A DNA stretch of 63,686 nucleotides, from positions 1 through 63,686 of the forward strand of contig NZ_JBBMFK010000023.1 in assembly GCF_040096055.1 (NCBI RefSeq). Reading direction: 5' to 3'. Within the stretch, counting starts at the first letter, position 1. Every line of letters begins with the position of its first letter. Of the stretch, positions 8,391 through 17,700 are shown in pieces. Position numbers and translations under genes: made by a program. Origin of the DNA: Pseudoflavonifractor intestinihominis (lineage in GTDB: Bacteria; Bacillota; Clostridia; Oscillospirales; Oscillospiraceae). Under the pieces are notes generated by a model that was not told the DNA's origin, did not search any database, and was given only the letters and a program-made list of their open reading frames with translations.

Positions 8391-10477
8391 GTTATCAGTT
8401 AGTGATCGCAGAGAAACCGAGCGTCGCCCGCAGCATTGCGGGCGTCATCGGAGCCAACAAGAAACAGGACGGCTATATGGAGGGGAACGGCTATCTGGTG
8501 AGCTGGTGCATCGGCCACCTTGTTTCCCTTGCCGACGCCGGGGCCTATGACCCCCGCTATAAGAAATGGGCCTATGACGACCTGCCGATTTTGCCGCAGG
8601 AATGGCAGTACATCATCCCGGACGAAAAGAAAAAGCAGTTTGACATCCTGCGTTCTTTGATGGAGCGCCCCGACGTGGACGGCCTTGTGTGCGCCACTGA
8701 TGCCGGGCGCGAGGGGGAACTTATTTTCCGTTTCGTCTACCAGATGGCGGGCTGCAAAAAGCCGTTCAAACGGCTTTGGATTTCCAGCATGGAGGACGCC
8801 GCCATCCGGGAGGGCTTTGCCAACCTGAAACCGGGGGCCGACTATGACAACCTGTATCAATCGGCCCTGTGCCGGGCGCAGGCCGATTGGCTGGTGGGGA
8901 TCAACGCCACCCGGCTTTTCTCCATCCTCTACCACAAAACCCTGACCGTGGGCCGTGTCCAGACGCCTACCCTGAAAATGCTGGTTGACCGGGAAAGCAA
9001 AATCGACAATTTCAAAAAAGAAAAATATCACGTTGTCCATATCGCGGCGGGCGGCATGGAGGCGGCCAGCGACCGCGTTTCCAGTGCTGCCGACGCCGAC
9101 GCCACCAAGACAGCCTGTGCAGGAGCGCAGGCCGTTTGTGTATCGGTGAAGCGGGAGAAAAAGACGGAGCAGCCGCCCCGCCTCTACGACCTCACGACGT
9201 TGCAGCGGGAGGCCAACCGCCTGTTTGGATTTACCGCCAAGCAGACCCTTGACTACGCCCAGCAGCTTTATGAAAAGAAACTGCTGACCTATCCCCGCAC
9301 CGACAGCCAGTATCTTACCGACGATATGCAGCCTGCGGCGGAAAGCATCGTGTCCGGCCTGTGGCCGCTGCTTCCTTTTGCGGCGGGCCTTGACATTGCC
9401 CCGCAGTTTGGACGGGTGCTGAACAGCAAAAAGGTGAGCGACCACCACGCCATCATCCCCACAATGGAGTTTGTGCAAAAAGGCTTTGACGGGCTGACCG
9501 AGGGCGAAAAGAAACTGCTGTCCCTTGTGTGCTGCAAGCTGCTGTGTGCTGTGGCCGCGCCCCATGTGTTTGAGGCCGTCACCGCCACATTCACCTGCGC
9601 CGGGAAAGAGTTTACCGCCAAGGGCAAAACCATCCTGACGCCGGGCTGGAAAGAGATTGACCGCCGTTTCAGGGCGTCGTTTAAGACCGACGCCGACGAG
9701 GATGCGCCGGAGCTGGCGCGGGAGCTGCCGGAGATCACCGAGGGCCAGACCTTTGACAAGGTGGAGGCTTCTATCACCGAGCATTTCACCACACCCCCGA
9801 AGCCCTACACCGAAGATACGCTTCTGTCGGCTATGGAGCGGGCCGGGGCCGAGAATATGCCGGAGGACGCCGAGCGGCAGGGATTGGGAACCCCGGCCAC
9901 CCGCGCTTCCATTCTGGAAAAGCTGGTGCAGATGGGCTTTGTGGAACGGAAAGGCAAGCAGCTTCTTCCCACCAAGGACGGCCACAACCTTGCCTGCGTC
10001 CTGCCGGATGTGCTGACCTCTCCCCAGCTCACCGCTGAATGGGAAACCAAGCTGACGGCCATTGCCAAGGGCGAGGCTGACCCGGAGGGCTTCATGGCTG
10101 GCATTGAGGAAATGACGCGGGGGCTGATTTCCGGCTATTCGCAGATCAGCGAGGACGCGCAGAAATTGTTTCAGGCCGAGCGCGTGGCGATTGGCAAGTG
10201 TCCCCGCTGCGGCGAAAGCGTCTACGAGGGCAAGAAGAACTATTACTGCGGAAACCGGGCCTGCCAGTTTGTCATGTGGAAGAATGACCGCTTTTTTGAG
10301 GAACGGGGCAAGGCGTTCACGCCGAAAATCGCCGCCGCGCTTCTCAAAGACGGAAAGGCAAAGGTAAAGGGCCTGCGCTCCATGAAAACCGGGAAAACCT
10401 ACGACGGGACGGTACTTCTGGCCGATACCGGCGGGAAATACGTCAACTATCGCATTGAACGGAGGGACAAAAACTAA
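8387..10477 (+). CDS. topB: DNA topoisomerase III
   Basis: This 696-residue type IA topoisomerase overlaps the previous stop by four bases (ATGA). The Toprim domain begins IAEKPSVARSIA and carries the acidic ATDAGREGELIF motif near residue 102. The catalytic tyrosine is in LLTYPRTDSQYL near residue 303. A C-terminal zinc ribbon with paired cysteines (CPRCGES…YYCGNRAC) lies near residues 604-625. ICE-encoded topoisomerase III is common beside transfer genes and probably resolves topology during strand transfer or plasmid-like replication. Confidence 0.92.
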   Translation: MSYQLVIAEKPSVARSIAGVIGANKKQDGYMEGNGYLVSWCIGHLVSLADAGAYDPRYKKWAYDDLPILPQEWQYIIPDEKKKQFDILRSLMERPDVDGLVCATDAGREGELIFRFVYQMAGCKKPFKRLWISSMEDAAIREGFANLKPGADYDNLYQSALCRAQADWLVGINATRLFSILYHKTLTVGRVQTPTLKMLVDRESKIDNFKKEKYHVVHIAAGGMEAASDRVSSAADADATKTACAGAQAVCVSVKREKKTEQPPRLYDLTTLQREANRLFGFTAKQTLDYAQQLYEKKLLTYPRTDSQYLTDDMQPAAESIVSGLWPLLPFAAGLDIAPQFGRVLNSKKVSDHHAIIPTMEFVQKGFDGLTEGEKKLLSLVCCKLLCAVAAPHVFEAVTATFTCAGKEFTAKGKTILTPGWKEIDRRFRASFKTDADEDAPELARELPEITEGQTFDKVEASITEHFTTPPKPYTEDTLLSAMERAGAENMPEDAERQGLGTPATRASILEKLVQMGFVERKGKQLLPTKDGHNLACVLPDVLTSPQLTAEWETKLTAIAKGEADPEGFMAGIEEMTRGLISGYSQISEDAQKLFQAERVAIGKCPRCGESVYEGKKNYYCGNRACQFVMWKNDRFFEERGKAFTPKIAAALLKDGKAKVKGLRSMKTGKTYDGTVLLADTGGKYVNYRIERRDKN

Positions 10478-10480
10478 AAA

Positions 10481-10582
10481 ACAGCAAGCATAGGAAGTGT
10501 AGCCACACTTCCGGCAAATCCCTGACCCGGCCCACCCTGCCGGGCCGGGGATTTTGCTTTTTGGGGCATATCCCCAAACCCC
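10481..10582 (+). promoter_or_regulatory. oriT-like region, copy A
   Basis: Two blocks here recur, in reverse orientation, upstream of mobC at 32383-32479. Block 1 (10481-10513, beginning ACAGCAAGCATAGGAAGTGT) is a 33-base exact match to 32447-32479. Block 2 carries the palindrome TTGGGG (561-566) / TCCCCAAACCCC (571-582). A GC-rich hairpin (CCCGGC…GCCGGG) lies between them. The same palindrome core occurs before the mobC of the mobilizable element (59261-59287). Shared sequence next to relaxase genes suggests relaxase binding or nicking. This copy precedes the giant antirestriction gene, so it may be a second origin or a regulatory site. Confidence 0.55.
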
Positions 10583-10610
10583 TTGATTTTTTCAGAAAGG
10601 AGGGCTGCCG

Positions 10611-13600
10611 ATGGCAAGTCTTAGGGACATGGTATCAGAGTATCAAGACGACCTGCGAAACGGCATTGCATGGCTGGCGTTCTGGCGCGAGGGCCGGAGC
10701 TGGCAGGCGGAGGCGTTTCACCTTGATCTGGACGACACCCTTTATCCAGAGGACAGGGCGCGGCTTACAGAGATACAGGCCGCCGACCCACAGGCCGTTG
10801 TGGTAAACGGCTACTATTCCGGCTATCTATCCGAGGAAATGAACGTGGCGGAGCTGGCTGCCGGTGTGCGACACCACTACGACAACGGCCTGAACAACAT
10901 TTCCCCATTCATAGAGGCCCACAGCGACGAACTGCCGCCGGATGTGTTGGAGGCAGCGCGGGAGAAAGCCCATGCTGCCGGACTGCCTTTCTATGAACGC
11001 CCCTACCGTGGGGATGACATCGACCCGTACACCTATGACGGCCACATGAGCATTGAGGATTACGAATTGATGCAGAAATTGATGGAGCAAGACCGAGAAA
11101 GGAGGGAACCCATGAGCGAAGTATTTTCTATCCTGCTTCATAACCGCCAGCGTTATGAACATGGCAAAAAGGGCCTTTGGCTTTCTTTGCCGACCACAAC
11201 CGAAAAGCTGCAAGAAGCCCTGCGAGAAATCGGCGTCAGCGCCGACAATCCGCAGGACTTTTTCTTGTACGACTACCGAAGCCCGCAGGAGCGTCCTGTC
11301 AAGCTGCCCCGCGATCTGGTGCTGTCCGCCGACGTGGACGAACTGAACTTCCTTGCCGCAAGGCTGGAAAAGCTGGACGCCGCCGAGCTTGCGGAGCTGA
11401 ACGCCGCCCTGACAAGCCCGCAGAGCGACTTCCACAGCATCGGCCAGATCATCGACTACCCCGACAACGTGGATTTCTATGTACATCTGCCGGATGTCAC
11501 CGGCACCGGCCAGTTGGGGGACTACTACCTGAACCGTTCCGGCATGGTGGATATGCCGGAGGAATGGAAAGCCGGGATTTTCCTGCCCCGCTTTGGCCTG
11601 CATATTGCCAATACGGAGCATGGTGTTTTCACCGACTATGGCTATCTGGTGAAAAGCGGCGACGAATGGCAGCGTGTCTATGAGGGACAGCCAGTGCCGG
11701 AGGAATACCGGGTGATGGCCTATCCCCAGCCGGAGGCTGACCGGGAAGCCTTTCGCACCGAACCGGCGGCCCCCGCCGCCGTTCTGCCGGAGGCAGGCCC
11801 GATTATCATAAAAGGCATGACTAAAGACGAATACATGAAAGAGATCACCGACAGGCTGGAAGCCGGGGTGAGGGGTGTTCTGGACAGTGAGAATTATAAA
11901 GCCTACCTCACCTCAATGTCCAAGTTCCACACATACAGTTTCCGAAATACCATGCTGATTTTCCTGCAAAAGCCGGACGCTTCTCTGGTAGCTGGTTTAG
12001 GGAAATGGCAATCGGAATTTGAACGCACCCGAAAACAGGGCGAAGCCGGGCTGAAAATCATAGCCCCTAAATTCTACACAGTCAAAAAGCGCGTTGCCAA
12101 GAAAGACCCTGACACCGGCGAACCCATCAAGGACAAAAACGGCAAGCCGGTGATGGAGGAACAGGAAATCACGGTGCCGGACTATCGTGTGGTATCAGTG
12201 TATGACGTAAGCCAGACCGAGGGCAAGGAGCTTCCAAAGACCCATGTGGATATGCTGTCCGGCGACGTGGAGCAGTTTCAGGATTTGCAGGCGGCTTTGG
12301 AAAAATCGTCGCCCTATGCCATTTCCATTGAGCCGGTTTGGGACGGAGCCAAGGGCCGCTGCCTCTATCTGGAACAGCGGATCACCGTCAATGCGGGCAT
12401 GAGCGAATTGCAGACCCTAAAGACTGCCATCCATGAAGTCGCCCACGCCCGCCTGTATGAGAAAAACAGCCATCTTGCGGAGGATAAACAGCCGGACAAG
12501 GCCACCCGCGAGGTGCAGGCCGAGAGCGTGGCCTATGCGGTATGCCAGTATTGGGGGCTTGATACGTCGGACTATTCTTTCGGGTACATTGCAAATTGGA
12601 GTTCCGGCAGGGATTTGAAAGAATTGCAGGCGTCCCTTGAAACGATCCGGGCCGCTGCCAATGACCTTATCAATGAAATGGAAATCCACCTGTTAGAGCT
12701 TCAGCAGGAACGGCAGGCCCAGCAGGAACACGCGGCCACGGAACAGGCAAGCGATATTTCCGAACCCCGGCAGGAGCCGCAGGCGTGGAATGGGATTGAC
12801 GGCCTCTTGAATGAAAAACCATTGATGCCGGAGGCGTCCCCGGTGGAACGGGCCGCCGCGCTGGTGGCGCTGGCCGAAAAGGACGGCCCGCGTTTGGGCG
12901 ACGGGGAACGCCGCCTGATTATGGAGTATGCCGAGGCCGTGGGCGATACCGATAAGGTGATTGAGCTTATCAACCGTCTGTGCAAACAGGGCTTTGAACT
13001 GCAACACGGTTACATGGACGACTTTGTGAAAAGCCAGATGGAAAGTGAGATTGCCGTTGCAAGGGCGGAACAGACCATAGCTAACGACCCGGCAGCGGAG
13101 CCGATTGTCACGATTATTTGGAGTGAAAGCCCACACTTAAAAGACGGCCAGCAAATGCCGCTGCATGAAGCCGAAGCCGTTTTCGGGGCGCTGGACAGTT
13201 CCAAACGGCTGGAACGGGAACAGCCCGACTACACGGGGGGCTGGTATGACAAGACCAAGTTCCGCATTGACTTCTCGTTTCAAGGGCAGCCGGATAACTA
13301 CGAGGGGCGGCAGGATTTTGGCGACGGGGACGGTTCCCTGATTGAGCATATCCGGGGCTATCACGAATACTACGCACAGGATGAAAGCTGGAAAAACCAT
13401 GTGCTGAAACATGAGGGGCCGGAGGCATGGGAGGCAGACAAGGCCCAGCGGGAAATGCTTCTGACTGAATTTGTCCCCTATATGGAGCTGCATTGTAACC
13501 TGTCCCGGCTGGAACAGGAGGCGCAAACCCGTCTGGCGTCCGGCGAAACCCTGACGCCGGAGGAAACAGCCTACTATGGGGCGCTGGAAAACTACGTCAA

Positions 13601-16481
13601 GGAGTGCCGCCCGCTTCTCAATCAGGGCCAGTATCAGTTGCCGGAGCCGCCGAAACTTTCTGACTTCGACCAGAGCTTGCAGGACTATAAAGCGCAGGTA
13701 CAGGCCGAGATCGCGCAGGAAGCCGCTGACGCCGGTATGACCGTGGAGGAATACGCGGCGGCTGGCTATGAGGCCCCGGCAGAACCAGAGCCGGAGCCTG
13801 CCCCGGAGCAACCGCAGGAAGCCCCGGAGCCGCCGACAAAGGAGCCTGCGGCGTCCGACTACTATTATTCCATCAATGAGGGTGCAGCCCGCCGCGCCAA
13901 GGAGATGAACAGCTATTCCGATTACAAGCCCGGCAGCGCCACGGCGGAGTACCGGCATTATGTGGATAATGCCTTTGAAATCGCGCAGGCACAGAAAAAG
14001 CGCGTTGATCCCATGTACCATGAGAAAATCGACAGCCTGCTTGACACCTACGCCCGGAAGCTGGCCGCCAACATGAACCACAGTTTTGCCATTGACGCCC
14101 GTGTTCCCTCAATCCTGATTGCCGGTGGTTCCAATTTCCCGGTACGCCAGAAAGAAAAACAAAACGCAGCCCGCGACAGCAATATGCAGGAATGGCAGTA
14201 CATCCAAGGGCTGCTTGATAAAATCCGCAGTACCGGCATGGGCGGCATCCGGCAGGACGACCCGCAGGCCATCCCCAAGCTGGAAAAGAAGCTGGCCGGT
14301 CTGGAAAAGGCGCAGGAAACCATGAAAGCCGTGAACGCTTACTACCGCAAACACGGTACGCTGGACGGCTGCCCGCACCTTTCCCCTGAAAATCTTGAAA
14401 AGCTGAAAGCGGCTATGGTGTCCGGCTGGCATTATGAAAAGAAACCCTTTCAGAGCTGGGAGCTGTCTAACAACAACGCGGAAATCCGCCGCATCCGGCA
14501 GCGGATCGACAGCCTGACCCGCGCCAGAGAAACCGTCTATGTGGGCTGGGAGTTTGAGGGCGGCCATGTGGAGGCCAACCGGGAACAGAGCCGTTTGCAG
14601 GTGTTCTTTGAAGATAAGCCGGACGCCGACGCCCGCCAGCAGTTGAAAGAACACGGCTTCCGATGGGCGCCAAGCGTCGGGGCATGGCAGCGGCTTTTGA
14701 ATGGGAACGCCTATTACGCCGCCGACCGCATTTCAAGTATTCAGCCTCTTACCGGCGAGAAGCCCACGGAGTTGCAACGCAGCAGCATCCGGCAGCAGCA
14801 GGCGCAGATGGCACAGGCCCAAGCCGAGCCGGAGGAATGTGTCTATCGGGTACACGCCGCCACCCGCAGCGACAGCCCGGAAAACCTGTATTTGCTGCAA
14901 GCCTATGTCCCGCAGGCGGACGGCACTGTAAAAATCGGGGCGGTTCTTTATGCCGGGACGGAAGAAAAATGCCGGGAGCTGCTGGATCAGCTCAACACCG
15001 GGGAGCTGACGCAGGAAGCCGTCAAGGAGCTGTACGCCAAGGAACAGGAGCAGCCACAGGAACCGGCCCCTGAACAGGAGGCAGCACCAGAGCCGGAACC
15101 GGCGCAGGATGATGTGGCCGACGCCGAGCCGCAGGAAAAGGCAGCCGACAAACCCTTGACTGATTTGCAGAAAAAGGCGGTGGAAATCGCTGACCGCTAC
15201 AAAGACCTGCCCCTGCAAGGCAAGATTGATGTAATCGCGCAGGCGTTTGGCTGCAAGACCGGCGAAATCCGCACGTCCCCCTGTACCGGCAAATGGCGCG
15301 GCACCAGTGATATGTCCATCCACTTTGATAACGGCGCTTCCCTGTTCATCGGCAACCACCTGACGCCAAAGGCCAAAACCGTAAAGGTACAGACGGAATG
15401 TGTCAACAGTGCATTGGTGCATTTTAACCCGGAGATCGTGCAGGCCACCAAGGAAGCCGCCCTGCCTGTTCTGTTGCAGAGGGAAGCCAAGGACAACGAG
15501 ATCGCCGCCCAAAAGGGCCTAAAGCCCTACACGCTGTTGAATGTGGAGTTTAATGACGGGGCCGACGAGCAGACCGGCGGCTATATCGGCTGGTACTATG
15601 TGACGCTGGCCGTGGACGGAAAAATCTGCACCCATCTGGAAACGGGATTGAGCCATGATATTGCAGACGGCAAGGTGAGCGACACCCCCACGCGGGCAGA
15701 CTACTTCACAGCAGGAGCTTTGAAAGAAACCGATGTGGACTATGTGTTCAACAATGTGGGCTTTTCTTCCGCATCGAGCCTGTACGCGCTGCCGCTGCGG
15801 GAGGATGTGCGGGAACGGGCGGAACAAACGCTGGCCCAGCGTAGCGCCGACCAGCCGGAACGGGACACCTTTTCCATCTATCAAGTGCCTGCTGGCCCGG
15901 AGGGGCGCGACTTTCGTTATCGGCCCTATGAGGAATTGCAGGCCGCAGGGCTGACCGTGGACAGGAAAAACTATGCGCTTGTCTACACGGCCCCGCTGGA
16001 CAAAAAGACCACGTTGGAGGATATTTACCGCACGTTCAATGCCGACGACCGGCCCGCTGGTTTCCGGGGACACAGCCTGTCCGTTTCGGACGTTGTTGTG
16101 GTAAATCGCGGCGGCAAGGAGGAAGCCCATTACTGTGACAGCATCGGGTTTACCCCTGTGCCGGAGTTTATGCAGGAAAGCCCCATCAAGACCGCTGAAA
16201 TGTCCACCGAGCAAAATTACAACATGATTGACGGCACCCTGAACAATGCCCCGTCGATGGGGGAACTGGAAGCCAGAGCAAAGGCCGGGGAACAGATTTC
16301 CCTTTTCGATGTGGCCGAGGCAGCCAAGGCCGAGGACAAGAAGCCGAAGCAGACCCGCCCGGCGTCCAAGACCGCCCAGCGCCAGAAAAAGCCGTCCATC
16401 CGGGCGCAGCTTAAAGCCGCCAAGGAGGAACAGGCCAAAAAGCCGCCGCAGCGGGAAAAATCAAAAGAATTGGAGGTGTAG
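10611..16481 (+). CDS. Giant multidomain antirestriction/polyvalent protein (ArdA-, ArdC- and YodL-like)
   Basis: A 1956-residue protein assembled from domains known in ICE polyvalent proteins. Residues 1-165 are unassigned. About 168-380 resembles ArdA-type antirestriction. About 400-700 is ArdC/LtrC-like, with a zinc peptidase motif HEVAHARLY near 607. About 840-960 is a large-polyvalent-protein-type domain. After linkers, another polyvalent-type domain with VYVGWEFEGG lies near 1305-1365. A YodL-like domain occupies about 1752-1860. Pro/Glu/Gln-rich linkers join the parts. These families protect incoming single-stranded DNA or modulate the recipient. A strong internal ribosome site with ATG 11112 could give a shorter form. 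The last codons contain the ribosome site of the next gene. Confidence 0.8.
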   Translation: MASLRDMVSEYQDDLRNGIAWLAFWREGRSWQAEAFHLDLDDTLYPEDRARLTEIQAADPQAVVVNGYYSGYLSEEMNVAELAAGVRHHYDNGLNNISPFIEAHSDELPPDVLEAAREKAHAAGLPFYERPYRGDDIDPYTYDGHMSIEDYELMQKLMEQDRERREPMSEVFSILLHNRQRYEHGKKGLWLSLPTTTEKLQEALREIGVSADNPQDFFLYDYRSPQERPVKLPRDLVLSADVDELNFLAARLEKLDAAELAELNAALTSPQSDFHSIGQIIDYPDNVDFYVHLPDVTGTGQLGDYYLNRSGMVDMPEEWKAGIFLPRFGLHIANTEHGVFTDYGYLVKSGDEWQRVYEGQPVPEEYRVMAYPQPEADREAFRTEPAAPAAVLPEAGPIIIKGMTKDEYMKEITDRLEAGVRGVLDSENYKAYLTSMSKFHTYSFRNTMLIFLQKPDASLVAGLGKWQSEFERTRKQGEAGLKIIAPKFYTVKKRVAKKDPDTGEPIKDKNGKPVMEEQEITVPDYRVVSVYDVSQTEGKELPKTHVDMLSGDVEQFQDLQAALEKSSPYAISIEPVWDGAKGRCLYLEQRITVNAGMSELQTLKTAIHEVAHARLYEKNSHLAEDKQPDKATREVQAESVAYAVCQYWGLDTSDYSFGYIANWSSGRDLKELQASLETIRAAANDLINEMEIHLLELQQERQAQQEHAATEQASDISEPRQEPQAWNGIDGLLNEKPLMPEASPVERAAALVALAEKDGPRLGDGERRLIMEYAEAVGDTDKVIELINRLCKQGFELQHGYMDDFVKSQMESEIAVARAEQTIANDPAAEPIVTIIWSESPHLKDGQQMPLHEAEAVFGALDSSKRLEREQPDYTGGWYDKTKFRIDFSFQGQPDNYEGRQDFGDGDGSLIEHIRGYHEYYAQDESWKNHVLKHEGPEAWEADKAQREMLLTEFVPYMELHCNLSRLEQEAQTRLASGETLTPEETAYYGALENYVKECRPLLNQGQYQLPEPPKLSDFDQSLQDYKAQVQAEIAQEAADAGMTVEEYAAAGYEAPAEPEPEPAPEQPQEAPEPPTKEPAASDYYYSINEGAARRAKEMNSYSDYKPGSATAEYRHYVDNAFEIAQAQKKRVDPMYHEKIDSLLDTYARKLAANMNHSFAIDARVPSILIAGGSNFPVRQKEKQNAARDSNMQEWQYIQGLLDKIRSTGMGGIRQDDPQAIPKLEKKLAGLEKAQETMKAVNAYYRKHGTLDGCPHLSPENLEKLKAAMVSGWHYEKKPFQSWELSNNNAEIRRIRQRIDSLTRARETVYVGWEFEGGHVEANREQSRLQVFFEDKPDADARQQLKEHGFRWAPSVGAWQRLLNGNAYYAADRISSIQPLTGEKPTELQRSSIRQQQAQMAQAQAEPEECVYRVHAATRSDSPENLYLLQAYVPQADGTVKIGAVLYAGTEEKCRELLDQLNTGELTQEAVKELYAKEQEQPQEPAPEQEAAPEPEPAQDDVADAEPQEKAADKPLTDLQKKAVEIADRYKDLPLQGKIDVIAQAFGCKTGEIRTSPCTGKWRGTSDMSIHFDNGASLFIGNHLTPKAKTVKVQTECVNSALVHFNPEIVQATKEAALPVLLQREAKDNEIAAQKGLKPYTLLNVEFNDGADEQTGGYIGWYYVTLAVDGKICTHLETGLSHDIADGKVSDTPTRADYFTAGALKETDVDYVFNNVGFSSASSLYALPLREDVRERAEQTLAQRSADQPERDTFSIYQVPAGPEGRDFRYRPYEELQAAGLTVDRKNYALVYTAPLDKKTTLEDIYRTFNADDRPAGFRGHSLSVSDVVVVNRGGKEEAHYCDSIGFTPVPEFMQESPIKTAEMSTEQNYNMIDGTLNNAPSMGELEARAKAGEQISLFDVAEAAKAEDKKPKQTRPASKTAQRQKKPSIRAQLKAAKEEQAKKPPQREKSKELEV
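11112..11114 (+). promoter_or_regulatory. Internal ribosome site and start inside the giant gene
   Basis: The sequence GAAAGGAGGGAACCCATG places a near-perfect Shine-Dalgarno seven bases before an in-frame ATG, at the boundary between the first 167 residues and the ArdA-like domain. It suggests either a recent in-frame fusion of two genes or production of an N-terminally shortened form. Confidence 0.5.
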
Positions 16482-16484
16482 GCC

Positions 16485-17429
16485 GTGAACAGATTTGAAA
16501 ATGTGGATGTGCTGGCCGCGCTGGAACAGCTTATGCGCCAGAACACCGCCTTTTACCGCAATGATTTTGAGATTGACAAAGAAATCATCCGGCAGGCCGC
16601 CGCCAGCGACAGGGCCGAGGACAAAACGCTGCTGTGGATGTCCCGCCCATCCGGGACGTACTGTTTCCGGGAGCGCGACGTTTTCCTGCAAGACACCCGG
16701 CAGCACAACACATGGCGCTTTTATGGGGAGCAGACCCGCGACCGTATTCTGGCCTACGCCGTGGAACTGACCGGCAAGGTGGGCGGAAAGATACGGGGCA
16801 ATCTCTATGAACTGGACTATCCCCGGCATTTCCGGCACGTCGCAGCCGAGGCGGTACAGGCCGACACCATCATCCTACACTATGAAAAGGGCAACCGGGA
16901 ACAGCCCGCCAGCCTGTATTTTGACGGACGGCCTGACCCCAAGCTGGGGGCGTTCCTACGGTATGAGGCAAAACCCAATGAGCCGGAAAACCTGCGGGAA
17001 GTGCTGCGGCAGGAGCAGAAAGGCCGGGAGCAGCTTGCCCCCAGCGACTTCAAAGCCCACGTCACGGCCCTGCATGACAGCCTGATTTTGGCAGAAGCAC
17101 AGCGGATCGTGGCTGGGCTGAAAGACCTGCCAGCCCCCAACAGCCCCAACAAGACGCATTTCATGGTGGAACTGTCCCCCTATTTTACGCAGATCGCGTC
17201 CAGCAAGGACACTGACCGCCTCTTTTCCATGCTGCCCTACAAATCGCTGGTGTTTACCGGCATCAGGGACAGGCATGGGATATATGCCATGATCGGCAAA
17301 GACGAGAACCGGGACAAGGAAGTGCGGCGGCCCCGCGCTTCCATCCGAAAGCAGCTATCCGAAACCAAACAGGCCCAAGCCCCGAAAAAGGCCCCGGCCC
17401 GCACCAAGAAAAACGAATTGGAGGTATGA
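16485..17429 (+). CDS. Conserved ICE protein of unknown function
   Basis: A 314-residue soluble protein with a GTG start (GGAGGTGTAGGCCGTG) three bases after the giant gene. It has no signal peptide or membrane segment. It contains FYRNDFEIDKEIIRQAA near the N-terminus, LYELDYPRHFRHVAAEAV in the middle, and a basic Lys/Ala tail. I recognise it as a recurring neighbour of LtrC-like proteins in Tn1549-like ICEs but cannot assign a family with confidence. Like its upstream neighbour it ends in …ELEV because the final codons double as the ribosome site for the next gene. That indicates a tightly packed operon. Confidence 0.65.
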   Translation: MNRFENVDVLAALEQLMRQNTAFYRNDFEIDKEIIRQAAASDRAEDKTLLWMSRPSGTYCFRERDVFLQDTRQHNTWRFYGEQTRDRILAYAVELTGKVGGKIRGNLYELDYPRHFRHVAAEAVQADTIILHYEKGNREQPASLYFDGRPDPKLGAFLRYEAKPNEPENLREVLRQEQKGREQLAPSDFKAHVTALHDSLILAEAQRIVAGLKDLPAPNSPNKTHFMVELSPYFTQIASSKDTDRLFSMLPYKSLVFTGIRDRHGIYAMIGKDENRDKEVRRPRASIRKQLSETKQAQAPKKAPARTKKNELEV

Positions 17430-17431
17430 CA

Positions 17432-17632
17432 ATGCAGTTTAATGTGGAGGAAGAAAACCTGATCTGTCTGTATCACAATGCCGACCGGCGCAGGACGATG
17501 GCGAAGCTCCATGCCGCGCTGCCGGATATGGACGGGGAAATGGCGGCACTGGCCCGCCAGAGCCTTGCCAAGCTGGACACCATGACCGACGCCGACTTTG
17601 AGGCGTACCAGTTCCATTTCACAGACGAGTAA
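17432..17632 (+). CDS. Transposon-transfer assisting (TTRAP) family protein
   Basis: A 66-residue acidic protein (MQFNVEEENLICLYH…FHFTDE) resembling the TTRAP family of small ICE proteins. An ATG at 17426 sits too close to GGAGG (17420-17424), so ATG 17432 is chosen; the difference is two residues. It ends the transfer operon and is followed by a strong terminator. Confidence 0.65.
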   Translation: MQFNVEEENLICLYHNADRRRTMAKLHAALPDMDGEMAALARQSLAKLDTMTDADFEAYQFHFTDE

Positions 17633-17646
17633 ATAAAACATAACGA

Positions 17647-17695
17647 AGCGCCGGGCGCGGGGGCTGTATGGCCTCTGCGTCCGGCGCTGTTTTTC
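17647..17695. terminator. Strong rho-independent terminator between convergent genes
   Basis: AGCGCCGGGCGC (647-658) pairs with GCGTCCGGCGCT (677-688), followed by GTTTTT. It closes the long plus-strand transfer operon and faces the end of the small minus-strand HTH gene six bases further on. A close relative of this hairpin occurs at 29214-29250 after another HTH gene. Confidence 0.85.
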
Positions 17696-17700
17696 TGCCT

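Noticed and set aside
8399..9985. 528-codon open frame on the minus strand opposite topB
   Set aside because: Antisense to topoisomerase III with its full motif set; composition is non-protein-like and there is no start signal.
13137..14081. 314-codon minus-strand frame inside the giant gene
   Set aside because: Shadow of the plus-strand antirestriction gene; Arg/Leu-rich repetitive content and no ribosome site.
11112..16481. Treating the sequence from the internal ATG as a separate gene
   Set aside because: The frame is continuous with the upstream 167 codons, which themselves have a good start (AGAAAGGAGGGCTGCCGATG). It is recorded as an internal start rather than a separate gene.
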